Shown: piece after piece, positions 45,120-52,985 of the stretch
Layout of the letters: each line of letters opens with the position of its first letter
How positions within the stretch are numbered: the stretch's first letter is position 1
Source of the DNA: Rhizobium sp. SG_E_25_P2
GTDB taxonomy: Bacteria > Pseudomonadota > Alphaproteobacteria > Rhizobiales > Rhizobiaceae
DNA: 64,000 nucleotides
Direction: 5' to 3'
NCBI RefSeq assembly: GCF_029892285.1
Contig: NZ_JARXVM010000003.1
Span: forward strand, 1 to 64,000
The notes under the pieces: generated by a model
The model's input: the letters and a program-made list of their open reading frames with translations, nothing else
Told to the model about the DNA's origin: nothing
Database searches by the model: none
Translations under genes and position numbers: made by a program

Positions 45120-46424
45120 ATGCTCATCCCATCTCATGATAAGAGCAGCGCCAGCGTGATCGAGCATCCCCGAGATTTTCTGAAACGGCTTTTCGAGCGG
45201 GCGGTTGAAGTTGCCGATCCCATGCGCTCGCTGGCCGGGTTTCTGCCTCCCAAGCCTGACGGTCGGATTCTGGTGGTCGGAGCGGGCAAGGCGAGCGCCC
45301 GCATGGCAGAGGCGGTCGAGGCGGCCTGGGGTCCTTGCAATGGGCTGGTGATCACGCGCTATGGCTATGGCCGTCCCTGCCAGGGCGTCGAGATTGTCCA
45401 AGCCGCCCACCCGGTGCCTGACGAGGCCGGGCTCCGGGCGACGGCGCGGATGCTGGATCTGGTCCGAAGCGCCGGTGAGAATGACTTCGTGTTGGCGCTG
45501 ATTTCCGGTGGCGCCTCCGCGCTTCTGGTGCAGCCGGTTGACGGCGTCACACTTGAGGAGAAACAGGCGGTCAATCAGGCGCTTCTCGCCTCCGGCGCGC
45601 CGATTGATCGAATGAACACGGTGCGCAAGCATCTGAGCCGGGTCAAGGGCGGTCAATTGGCGGTAGCGGCCTATCCCGCCCACATGCTGGCGCTGCTGAT
45701 ATCGGATGTGCCTGGCGATGATCCCGCTTTTATCGGCTCTGGTCCGACAGTGGGAGACAGCTCGACGCCAGCCGATGCGCGCGCCGCGCTTGAGCGCTGG
45801 CGCGTGGCTGTTCCCCCATCCGTGGAGTGCGCGCTTAACCGCGCAACCGGCGTGATGGCTCCCGGCGATCCCAAACTCTCTTGCGTCGACAATGTCATAG
45901 TCGCAGCTCCTCGTCAGTCGCTGGACGCTGCGGCGGATCTCGCATCCCGCTCCGGCTGCGAAGTGCGGATGCTGGGAGATGCCCTCGAAGGCGAAGCTCG
46001 GGACGTGGCGATCCTACAGGCGCGTCAGGCGCTGGAGATCCGCGCCTCGATGCGGCCAGGCGACGCGCCCGTCCTGCTTTTGTCGGGCGGCGAATTGACC
46101 GTGACGCGGCGCGGCGCAGGCGTGGGCGGACCGAATGCGGAATTCTGTCTGGCGCTTGCCTTGGCGCTCAATGGCGCCCCCGGCATTCATGCGCTCGCCT
46201 GCGACACAGATGGCGTCGACGGCGCGGCTGAAGTTGCCGGCGCAGTGGTCGATCCCGCGACATTGGCCCTCGCAGCGCAAGCCGGGCTCGATGCCGGCAA
46301 ATACCTGGCGGAGAATGATGCGCACAGCTTCTTCCAAGCCGTTGGCGGCCAGATCGTTACTGGCCCGACGCTGACCAACGTTAATGACTTCAGGGCGATC
46401 CTGATAGAGCCCGCTTTGCTGTAA
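45120..46424 (+). CDS. Glycerate 2-kinase family protein (TtuD/GckA type, DUF4147-MOFRL)
   Basis: A 434-residue protein of the glycerate kinase type that phosphorylates D-glycerate (some members were historically called hydroxypyruvate reductase). The N-terminal DUF4147 domain has VVGAGKASARMAEAVE and LISGGASALLVQP, with TVRKHLSRVKGGQLA; the C-terminal MOFRL domain has SGGELTVTRRGAGVGGPNAEF and ALACDTDGVDG. It lies 39 bases after dabA and 159 bases before the sugar operon. It could serve photorespiration-like glyoxylate/tartronate metabolism or be a final step for the sugar pathway downstream. No clear ribosome site precedes ATG 45120. Confidence 0.88.
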   Translation: MLIPSHDKSSASVIEHPRDFLKRLFERAVEVADPMRSLAGFLPPKPDGRILVVGAGKASARMAEAVEAAWGPCNGLVITRYGYGRPCQGVEIVQAAHPVPDEAGLRATARMLDLVRSAGENDFVLALISGGASALLVQPVDGVTLEEKQAVNQALLASGAPIDRMNTVRKHLSRVKGGQLAVAAYPAHMLALLISDVPGDDPAFIGSGPTVGDSSTPADARAALERWRVAVPPSVECALNRATGVMAPGDPKLSCVDNVIVAAPRQSLDAAADLASRSGCEVRMLGDALEGEARDVAILQARQALEIRASMRPGDAPVLLLSGGELTVTRRGAGVGGPNAEFCLALALALNGAPGIHALACDTDGVDGAAEVAGAVVDPATLALAAQAGLDAGKYLAENDAHSFFQAVGGQIVTGPTLTNVNDFRAILIEPALL

Positions 46425-46540
46425 CGGACCAAGGTTCGGTGACAACGCCCAGTCGGGACGTTCTCGCGTCGTCGTGCGCCTTGGTTTGACCTGCGGTGCG
46501 GGCACAAGAAAGAATTGGTGCGTCGCACAACATTTTCTAA

Positions 46541-46568
46541 CTTTACAAACAAACATATATTTGTGAAG
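46541..46568. promoter_or_regulatory. Candidate operator of the sugar operon
   Basis: Near-perfect inverted repeat CTTTACAAA (46541-46549) and TTTGTGAAG (46560-46568), one mismatch in nine, 10-bp spacer, immediately upstream of the isomerase start at 46584. An internal ACAAA-N6-TTTGT repeat shares its centre region. The likely binder is the RpiR regulator encoded in the operon. Confidence 0.45.
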
Positions 46569-46583
46569 TGATGCCATCAGACA

Positions 46584-47588
46584 ATGATGGACAGATCCGT
46601 GACAGACACCCGTTTCGCAACCCGCCTGAACTCCTTCGCCTCTGGCGCTCACCTTGCCTGGCCCGACCATTCCGGCAAGCCCACGATGATGATGATGGCC
46701 GAGCGCGCAGCGTCGGTTCCAGGGTTGACGGATCTCGACCTCAATTATCCCGACCATGTCTCAGAAGACCCCGAAGACATCGCCAAAAGGCTGCAGGACC
46801 TCGGTCTTTTAATCAATGGCTTCGCGATGCGCTATTACACCAATCCGGCTTTCAAGCTCGGCGCCTTCACCCATCCGGATGAAGCGGTGCGGCGCGAGGC
46901 GATCGATCTGACCAAGCGCGGCATCGACGCTGCGCGCGCCGCCGGCAGCAATCTCATGACAATCTGGCTCGGCCAGGACGGTTTTGATTACGCGTTCCAG
47001 GCTGACTATGCGCGTTTATGGATGCACGAAATCGAAGGAATTCGTGAAGTTTGTGAACATGATCCAGAATGTCAGATCTCTATCGAATACAAGCCGAACG
47101 AGCCGCGCTCCTACAGCCTGATGCCCGACTGCGCCACGACCTTGCTCGCGATCAAGGATGTCGGCGCCGCCAATCTCGGCGTCACGCTCGATTTCGCCCA
47201 TGTGCTCTACGCCGATGAGCAGCCTGCTTTCGCCGCGTCCATGATCGCTCGCCACAGCAAGCTGCTCGGCGTGCATCTGAACGACGGTTACGCCAAGCGC
47301 GACGACGGGCTGATGGTCGGCGCCGTCCACACGCTGCAGACCATCGAGCTGCTGCGCCAGATCCGCCGCGACGGCTATCAGGGCGCCATCTATTTCGACA
47401 CGTTTCCGGATCTGACCGGCCTTGATCCGGTCCACGAATGCGAGGTGAATATCAAGACCGTCCAGCGCATGCTGAAGGTCGTGGAACGCCTCGAGCAGGA
47501 CAATCGCCTCACCGGTGCGATTGACCGCCAGGACGCCGTCTCCGCTCAATCCATCATCCAGGAGCTGATGATGGGCGCGGACGCATAA
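46584..47588 (+). CDS. Sugar isomerase/epimerase, xylose-isomerase-like TIM barrel
   Basis: A 334-residue TIM-barrel protein of the AP-endonuclease-2/xylose isomerase group. Metal-ligand-type motifs are visible: ISIEYKPNEP (glutamate), LDFAHVLYADEQ (Asp/His), GVHLNDGYAKRDDG and IYFDTFP. Such enzymes interconvert keto and aldo sugars or 3-keto sugars. It is the first gene of a tight operon with an RbsBAC-like transporter and a PfkB kinase, so it should isomerise the imported sugar or its phosphate. Two ATGs (46584 and 46587) are possible starts and no strong ribosome site is seen. The exact sugar is unknown. Confidence 0.85.
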   Translation: MMDRSVTDTRFATRLNSFASGAHLAWPDHSGKPTMMMMAERAASVPGLTDLDLNYPDHVSEDPEDIAKRLQDLGLLINGFAMRYYTNPAFKLGAFTHPDEAVRREAIDLTKRGIDAARAAGSNLMTIWLGQDGFDYAFQADYARLWMHEIEGIREVCEHDPECQISIEYKPNEPRSYSLMPDCATTLLAIKDVGAANLGVTLDFAHVLYADEQPAFAASMIARHSKLLGVHLNDGYAKRDDGLMVGAVHTLQTIELLRQIRRDGYQGAIYFDTFPDLTGLDPVHECEVNIKTVQRMLKVVERLEQDNRLTGAIDRQDAVSAQSIIQELMMGADA

Positions 47589-47614
47589 ACCCCAGCATCT
47601 TTCGGGAGGATGAC

Positions 47615-48661
47615 ATGAAGAGACTGTTTACTGCGGCGCTTGCCGCCAGCCTGTGGGTCGGCGTCGCCGCCGCCCAGGACCTCGCGCCGCTCAATTCGGA
47701 CTCTGAGCCGGATCGTATGGACTGGTCCGAACTGGAATCCAAGCTCGGCCCCATGCCGGCCGTTGAGAAGGGCATCAAGGTCGGCGGCGTCTCCAAGACG
47801 CTCACCAACGAATACTGGCGTTCCCTGGGCGATGGCTACAAACGCTTCGCTGACAAGGTCGGCGCCGAGATAGCCTATCAGGCCGCCCAGAGCGAGGGCG
47901 ATCAGCTCGGCCAGCTGACAATTGCCGAAGGCATGGTCACCCAGGGCTACAAGGTGTTGCTGGTTTCGCCGCAAACCGACGCCAATTTGCAGCCGGTGAT
48001 GGAACAGGCCAAGGCCGCCAATATCCCCGTCGTCAACGTCAATGACGCCGTTATCCCGCAGGCCGAGCACTATGTCGGCAATGTCCAGCGCGACAATGGC
48101 GTGCGCGTCGCCAAGTGGTTCATCGAAAACCGTCCCGAGGGCGGCAAGGTTGCGATCATCGAAGGTCAGGCTGGCGTCTATGCCGCCGTGCAGCGCACCG
48201 ACGGCTTCAAGAAGACCATCGAGGACGGCGGCAAGTTTCAGGTCGTCGCCAGCGTTCCCGGCAATTGGGATCGCCAGATGTCCTACGACGCCGCCACCAA
48301 CATTCTGCAGCAACATCCCGACCTCGTTGGCTTCTACTGCAACAATGACGGCATGGCGCTTGGCGTTGTCGAGGCAGTCAAGGCCGCCGGTCTTGCCGGC
48401 AAGGTCGTGGTCTTCGGCACTGACGGTATTTCCGACGCCTACAAGTCGATCGCTGCAGGCGAACTGACGGGCACGGTCGACTCCTTCCCGGTGCTGACAG
48501 GCGAAGTGGCTTTGGAAGTCGCGCTCCGTCTGGTGTCCGGCCAGAAGCTGCCGCGCGTTGTGGCCACGCCCCAAGCGCTGATCACAGCCGACAACTACAA
48601 GGAGTTTCAGGGCGCGCCTGACGATGTCCGCGCCGTCCTGATGAAGGCGGCCGGCAAGTAA
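47615..48661 (+). CDS. RbsB-like sugar ABC transporter solute-binding protein
   Basis: A 348-residue periplasmic binding protein of the ribose/galactose type. A signal peptide (MKRLFTAALAASLWVGVAAA) precedes the mature QDLAPLNSD. The two-lobed Rossmann-like fold shows KVLLVSPQTDANLQPVMEQA, NVNDAV and GFYCNNDGMALG. GGGAGG lies just before the ATG at 47615. A stem-loop follows its stop (48671-48698) and may give it higher expression than the transporter genes behind it, as is common for such receptors. Ligand unknown. Confidence 0.92.
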   Translation: MKRLFTAALAASLWVGVAAAQDLAPLNSDSEPDRMDWSELESKLGPMPAVEKGIKVGGVSKTLTNEYWRSLGDGYKRFADKVGAEIAYQAAQSEGDQLGQLTIAEGMVTQGYKVLLVSPQTDANLQPVMEQAKAANIPVVNVNDAVIPQAEHYVGNVQRDNGVRVAKWFIENRPEGGKVAIIEGQAGVYAAVQRTDGFKKTIEDGGKFQVVASVPGNWDRQMSYDAATNILQQHPDLVGFYCNNDGMALGVVEAVKAAGLAGKVVVFGTDGISDAYKSIAAGELTGTVDSFPVLTGEVALEVALRLVSGQKLPRVVATPQALITADNYKEFQGAPDDVRAVLMKAAGK

Positions 48662-48670
48662 AGCTGGCCC

Positions 48671-48698
48671 GGGCGGCTGTGTTTCCCTGCGGCCGCCC
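48671..48698 (+). terminator. Intercistronic stem-loop after the sugar-binding protein
   Basis: GGGCGGC (48671-48677) pairs with GCCGCCC (48692-48698) across a 14-base loop, followed by ATTTTCC. Being inside an operon, it is more likely a partial terminator or a 3'-end stabiliser that raises the receptor's mRNA share than a full stop. Confidence 0.5.
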
Positions 48699-48718
48699 AT
48701 TTTCCGAAAGGCATTTCC

Positions 48719-50242
48719 ATGGCTGTTTCGCGGCTGGCGTTCGACGCCGTGACCAAAGAATTTCCCGGCGTGCGCGCCCTGTCGAATGTCTCTTTCGACG
48801 TCGCCCCCGGTGAAATCCACGCTTTGCTCGGCGAAAACGGCGCGGGCAAGTCGACTCTCCTCAAGATCCTCTCCGGTGTCTATCGCCCCACCAGCGGCGT
48901 CGTCCGCATTGATGGCGAGGACTTCCATTTTCGCAAACCCGAGGACGCGCGCCGCGCAGGCGTGGCGATGATCCATCAGGAACTGCAGCAGGTGCCGCAT
49001 CTCACCGTGGCGCAGAACATGTTCCTCGGCCATTCCATCACCCGGTTCGGCGGTTTGCTGGTCAACAGATCCGAACAGGAGCGGCGCGCCGGCGAAGCGC
49101 TCGCGATGATCGATCCCTCCATCGATCCCGCAGCGCCGATTTCCTCGCTCCGCGTCGCTCAGCGCCAGGTCGTCGAGATTGCGCGGGCGCTTCTGGATCG
49201 CGCCAAACTGATCGCCATGGACGAGCCGACATCGAGCTTGACGCCCAGCGAATTCGTCAGGCTCGCCGAGATCATCCGCAAGCTGTCCGAAAGCGGGGTG
49301 TCGATCATTTATGTGTCGCACAAAATGGACGAAGTCTTTGGTCTTTGCGAACGCGCCAGCGTAATGCGCGACGGCAAAATGGTCGGCCTGGTCGATCTCA
49401 AGACGACCGAGCCGCGTCAGGTCATCGCCATGATGGTGGGCCGCGAACTCGCCAAGGAAGACCATCGCGGTTACGCCACGCCTGATGTGAGCGTCGACGT
49501 GCGCCATCTCACGACGGATCGCGTCCGCGATATCACTTTTTCTCTTCACAAGGGCGAAGTCCTTGGCGTTGCCGGTCTGGTGGGCTCAGGTCGAACCGAG
49601 CTTCTGCGCGCGCTCGCCGGCGCTGATCGGCTGACCTCTGGCGAAATCATGGTCAACGGCGCGCCCCTGAAACTGGACGGACCACGATCGGCGATCGCCG
49701 CTGGAATCGGTCTGCTGCCCGAAGAGCGAAAGCGCGAAGGCATCATTCCCGGCCGTTCGGTCACCATGAACATGGCCCTGCCATCGCTGCCGGCCTTCTC
49801 GACATCAGGCGTCATTCGCCATCGCCGCATAGCGTCGACCGCTGAGACCCTGCTGAAGCGGGTCAACCTCCGGCCCTTCCTGCTCGACAGGCCGATCCGG
49901 CTGTTCAGCGGCGGCAATCAGCAGAAGGCCATCATCGCGCGCTGGCTGGCCGCCGGATCCAGAATCCTTCTCTTCGACGAGCCGACGCGCGGCATCGATA
50001 TCGGCGCCAAATCGGAAATCTATCGTCTCATTGAAGACCTCGCAGCCGAAGGCCATTCGATCATCGTCGTCTCCTCTGAATTGCCGGAAGTGATCCGCGT
50101 CTCCGACCGTGTGCTGGTAATGCGCGATGGCGCCATCGCCGCCGAACTCTCCCGCGCCGAGCTTACCGAGGAAATCATCGTGTCCCATGCGGTCGGTAAG
50201 CCCGCCGCGCTTTCGGACAAACAGGAACTCCACCATGTCTGA
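48719..50242 (+). CDS. Sugar ABC transporter ATP-binding protein (RbsA-like, double domain)
   Basis: A 507-residue ATPase made of two tandem nucleotide-binding domains, as in RbsA/MglA. The first has Walker A LLGENGAGKST (near residue 36), signature region SSLRVAQRQVVEIARALL and Walker B LIAMDEPTSSLTP. The second has the usual degenerate P-loop AGLVGSGRTE and a functional signature FSGGNQQKAIIARWL with LLFDEPTRGIDIG. Its last eight bases overlap the permease start. It powers uptake of the sugar recognised by the RbsB-like protein. Confidence 0.93.
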   Translation: MAVSRLAFDAVTKEFPGVRALSNVSFDVAPGEIHALLGENGAGKSTLLKILSGVYRPTSGVVRIDGEDFHFRKPEDARRAGVAMIHQELQQVPHLTVAQNMFLGHSITRFGGLLVNRSEQERRAGEALAMIDPSIDPAAPISSLRVAQRQVVEIARALLDRAKLIAMDEPTSSLTPSEFVRLAEIIRKLSESGVSIIYVSHKMDEVFGLCERASVMRDGKMVGLVDLKTTEPRQVIAMMVGRELAKEDHRGYATPDVSVDVRHLTTDRVRDITFSLHKGEVLGVAGLVGSGRTELLRALAGADRLTSGEIMVNGAPLKLDGPRSAIAAGIGLLPEERKREGIIPGRSVTMNMALPSLPAFSTSGVIRHRRIASTAETLLKRVNLRPFLLDRPIRLFSGGNQQKAIIARWLAAGSRILLFDEPTRGIDIGAKSEIYRLIEDLAAEGHSIIVVSSELPEVIRVSDRVLVMRDGAIAAELSRAELTEEIIVSHAVGKPAALSDKQELHHV

Positions 50243-51209
50243 CACAATCCGCCAGGATGCTGCCGCCCCTTCCCGCTTGTTGTCCTCGCTGTCGCTGCGC
50301 GATGCGGGCACCCTGATCGGGCTGATCATCATTATCGCCATCTTTGGTCTGCTTGCCCCTGATTTTCTCAGCCAGCGCAACCTCGTCAATATTCTCCAGC
50401 AGTCGAGCATCAATGCCTGCCTGGCGCTCGGCATGACGTTGGTGATTATTTCGGGCGGCATCGATCTGTCGGTCGGTCCGACGGCGGCGATCGCCGCCGT
50501 GGTGACGGCGTCGCTTCTGGTCATGGGAACGCCCGTTCCCCTTGCCCTGATCGCGGGCCTCGGCATCGGCGCGATGTGCGGGCTCGTCAATGGGGTGCTG
50601 GTCGCCTATGTCGGTCTGCAGCCTTTCATCGTTACGCTCGGCACCCTCTCGACCTATCGCGCCATCGCGCTCATCTATACCGGCGGCAATCCAGTGCTCG
50701 GTGTGCCCCAGGGGTTCCGCACCCTGTTCAACGGCTCCGTCATGGGCATTCCCAACTCCGTGCTGATGGTGGCGGTCGTCGCCTTCCTCGCCTGGATGCT
50801 GCTGAAAAAGACGCCGCTCGGCGAGTATATGCTGGCCGTCGGCGGCAATGAGGAGGCCGCCTATGTCGCGGGCGTTCCGATCGCGCTCACCAAGATCACC
50901 GCCTATGTGATTTCGGGCCTGCTCGCGGCATTGGCGTCGATGGTTCTGATTGGCCGCCTCGGCGCGGCGGAACCCATTCTTGGCAATCTCTGGGAGCTTG
51001 ACGCCATCGCGGCGGCGGCGATCGGCGGCGCGTCGCTGATGGGCGGCAAAGGCAGCATTGTCGGCACGCTGCTCGGCGCGATCATTCTCGGCAGCATGCG
51101 CAACGGGCTGACGTTGATGAATGTGCAAGCCTTCTATCAACTGCTCGCCACTGGGCTTATTATCCTCGTCGCGATGATGATCGATCGCGTGACGAGGGGA
51201 AAAGGATGA
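50235..51209 (+). CDS. Sugar ABC transporter permease (RbsC-like)
   Basis: A 324-residue inner-membrane permease with eight to ten hydrophobic segments and the RbsC-family landmarks ALGMTLVIISGGIDLSVG (residues about 72-89), GLVNGVLVAYVGLQPFIVTLG, and the cytoplasmic loop AVGGNEEAAYVAGVPI. The ATG at 50235 overlaps the ATPase stop; a longer frame from 50127 would be read inside the ATPase gene. It ends in an ATGA overlap with the RpiR gene. Confidence 0.92.
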   Translation: MSDTIRQDAAAPSRLLSSLSLRDAGTLIGLIIIIAIFGLLAPDFLSQRNLVNILQQSSINACLALGMTLVIISGGIDLSVGPTAAIAAVVTASLLVMGTPVPLALIAGLGIGAMCGLVNGVLVAYVGLQPFIVTLGTLSTYRAIALIYTGGNPVLGVPQGFRTLFNGSVMGIPNSVLMVAVVAFLAWMLLKKTPLGEYMLAVGGNEEAAYVAGVPIALTKITAYVISGLLAALASMVLIGRLGAAEPILGNLWELDAIAAAAIGGASLMGGKGSIVGTLLGAIILGSMRNGLTLMNVQAFYQLLATGLIILVAMMIDRVTRGKG

Positions 51210-52078
51210 ATTCAGACAATGATCCCAGGGCAGTGGGCCCGCGCATCCGCATGATGATGCCGAAGCTCACGCCCTTGGAGGCGCGCGTGGTGGAGACGGT
51301 ATTCGCCTTGCGGAGCTTTTCGGATGAAACAGCTCTCAAGGATGTGGCGACCGAGGCTGGCGTCTCCGAAGCCATGGTGGTGAAAATCACCAAGAAGCTG
51401 GGTTTTCAGGGCTATCGCGATTTCCGGTCCGCCGTGGCGCTCTACAACCGGCTGCCGACGGCGGAAATGCATCAGGAACTCTCTGCCGAGGACACGTCGC
51501 GCGAGATTGTCCAGAAAGTGTTTCGGACATCGATCCAGGCTCTGGAGGAGACGCTGTCGATCTTCGACATCGAGGCCTTCGACCGCGCCGCCGATCTTGT
51601 CTATCGCGCCCGGCAGCGGGATTTCTACGGCGTCGGCGGCTCCGCCCAGATCGCTCGCGACGTGGCCCACAAGTTTCTGCGCATCGGCGTGCGCGCCAGT
51701 GTTCAGGACGATTCGCATCTGATGCTGATGTCGGCTTCGCTTCTCGGGCCGGATGATGTCGCGATCGGCTTTTCCCATTCCGGCAACACCACGGCAGTGA
51801 TCGATGCGGTGCAACTGGCGCGCAAGAACGGCGCCCGCACCATTGCGGTGACCAATTATAACGGGTCTGCCTTGGCCAGCATCGCCGATGTCGTGCTTTG
51901 TTCCACCGCGCAGGGCTCGCCGCTGATGGGCGAAAACGCGGCGGCCCGCATCGCGCAGCTCAACATTCTCGACGCGCTGTTCATGGCGGTCGCACAACGC
52001 AATTACCAGGCGGCCGAACGCAATCTCGAAAAAACCATGGCCGCCGTCATGTCGAAGCGAAAGGACAAGATCCCATGA
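51206..52078 (+). CDS. RpiR-family transcriptional regulator
   Basis: A 290-residue RpiR regulator with an N-terminal helix-turn-helix (LKDVATEAGVSEAMVVKITK, near residues 45-65) and a C-terminal SIS sugar-isomerase-like domain (FYGVGGSAQIARDVAHKF, IGFSHSGNTTAVIDA) that binds phosphosugars. Both ends overlap neighbours by four bases, so it is made together with the transporter and kinase. It probably responds to the phosphorylated substrate and acts at the inverted repeat at 46541-46568. Confidence 0.92.
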   Translation: MNSDNDPRAVGPRIRMMMPKLTPLEARVVETVFALRSFSDETALKDVATEAGVSEAMVVKITKKLGFQGYRDFRSAVALYNRLPTAEMHQELSAEDTSREIVQKVFRTSIQALEETLSIFDIEAFDRAADLVYRARQRDFYGVGGSAQIARDVAHKFLRIGVRASVQDDSHLMLMSASLLGPDDVAIGFSHSGNTTAVIDAVQLARKNGARTIAVTNYNGSALASIADVVLCSTAQGSPLMGENAAARIAQLNILDALFMAVAQRNYQAAERNLEKTMAAVMSKRKDKIP

Positions 52079-52947
52079 GTTCCAAGCCGTCGGTTGTGGT
52101 GTTGGGCAGCCTGCACTACGACATCATGGTCTATGGCCCCGACCGTCCACGCAAGGGCGAAACGGTCACCGGCCGCGCCTGGGAGCCGAAATGCGGTGGC
52201 AAAGGCGGCAATCAGGCTGTGGCCGCCGCCCGCGCCGGCGTCGCAACGGCCATGATCGGCGCTGTCGCCGACGACGCCTTCGGCAAGGCCCTCATCGACA
52301 ATCTCAAGGCCGGCGGGGTCGATCACAGCCATGTCCGCACGCTTGCCGGTTCAGGCAGCGGCATGAGCGTGGCGATCTTCGACGCCGAAGGCGATTATGG
52401 CGCGGTCATCGTTTCCGGCAGCAATCTGGCTTTGGGACAGGCCGATATTGACGCCGCAGTGGACCTCTTCACGAATGGGGCTGTTCTGGTATTGCAGAAC
52501 GAGGCGCCCGAAGCCGCCAACATCGCCGCCGCCAAGGCCATGCGCGAGGCAGGCGGCGCGGTCATCCTGAACGCCGCGCCGGCGCGTCCGCTGTCAGAGG
52601 AGATGGCGGGGCTCGTCGATGTCCTCGTGGTCAATGCGATCGAGGCCGAGCAGATCGGCGGTTCAGCCGTGGTCGATTCTCTCTCCGGCGCTCTCGATGC
52701 AGCCAGGGCGCTGGCAAAACGCTTCCCCGCCGTCGTGGTGACGGCCGGCGGCGACGGTGTCGCGGCCGTCGTGGACGGCGAAGAATACTCGATCGAGGCG
52801 ATCAAGGTGAAGCTGGTCAGCACTCATGGGGCCGGCGACGAATTCACCGGCGTTCTCGCCGCGGAGCTGGCGCGGGGAGCAGGCTTCGAGCAGGCTCTGC
52901 ACAGCGCCAACCGCGCAGCGGCGGCCTTGGTGAGCAAGGAGAGATAA
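52075..52947 (+). CDS. PfkB-family carbohydrate kinase (ribokinase-like)
   Basis: A 290-residue ribokinase-like kinase. Motif 1 is PKCGGKGGNQAVAAARAG (near residues 38-55), and the C-terminal motif STHGAGDEFTGVLAAEL contains the catalytic aspartate. It transfers phosphate from ATP to a sugar or keto-sugar. It begins in an ATGA overlap with rpiR and is the last gene of the operon, before a strong terminator. With the isomerase it would convert the imported sugar into a phosphorylated central-metabolism intermediate. Confidence 0.92.
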   Translation: MSSKPSVVVLGSLHYDIMVYGPDRPRKGETVTGRAWEPKCGGKGGNQAVAAARAGVATAMIGAVADDAFGKALIDNLKAGGVDHSHVRTLAGSGSGMSVAIFDAEGDYGAVIVSGSNLALGQADIDAAVDLFTNGAVLVLQNEAPEAANIAAAKAMREAGGAVILNAAPARPLSEEMAGLVDVLVVNAIEAEQIGGSAVVDSLSGALDAARALAKRFPAVVVTAGGDGVAAVVDGEEYSIEAIKVKLVSTHGAGDEFTGVLAAELARGAGFEQALHSANRAAAALVSKER

Positions 52948-52965
52948 CCGCCCCTGCTCATCGCG

Positions 52966-52985
52966 CGCGGCCTAATCAGGCCGCG
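52966..52985. terminator. Bidirectional terminator between convergent operons
   Basis: Perfect 8-bp stem CGCGGCCT (52966-52973) and AGGCCGCG (52978-52985) with an AATC loop. The stop codon of the leftward MttB-family gene (52976-52978) lies in the loop and arm, so the terminator includes the last codons of that gene. It can serve both strands. No long T tract follows. Confidence 0.6.

Noticed and set aside
47546-49549. 667-codon minus-strand frame
   Set aside because: Antisense to the sugar-binding protein and ATPase genes, which are both complete and motif-bearing.
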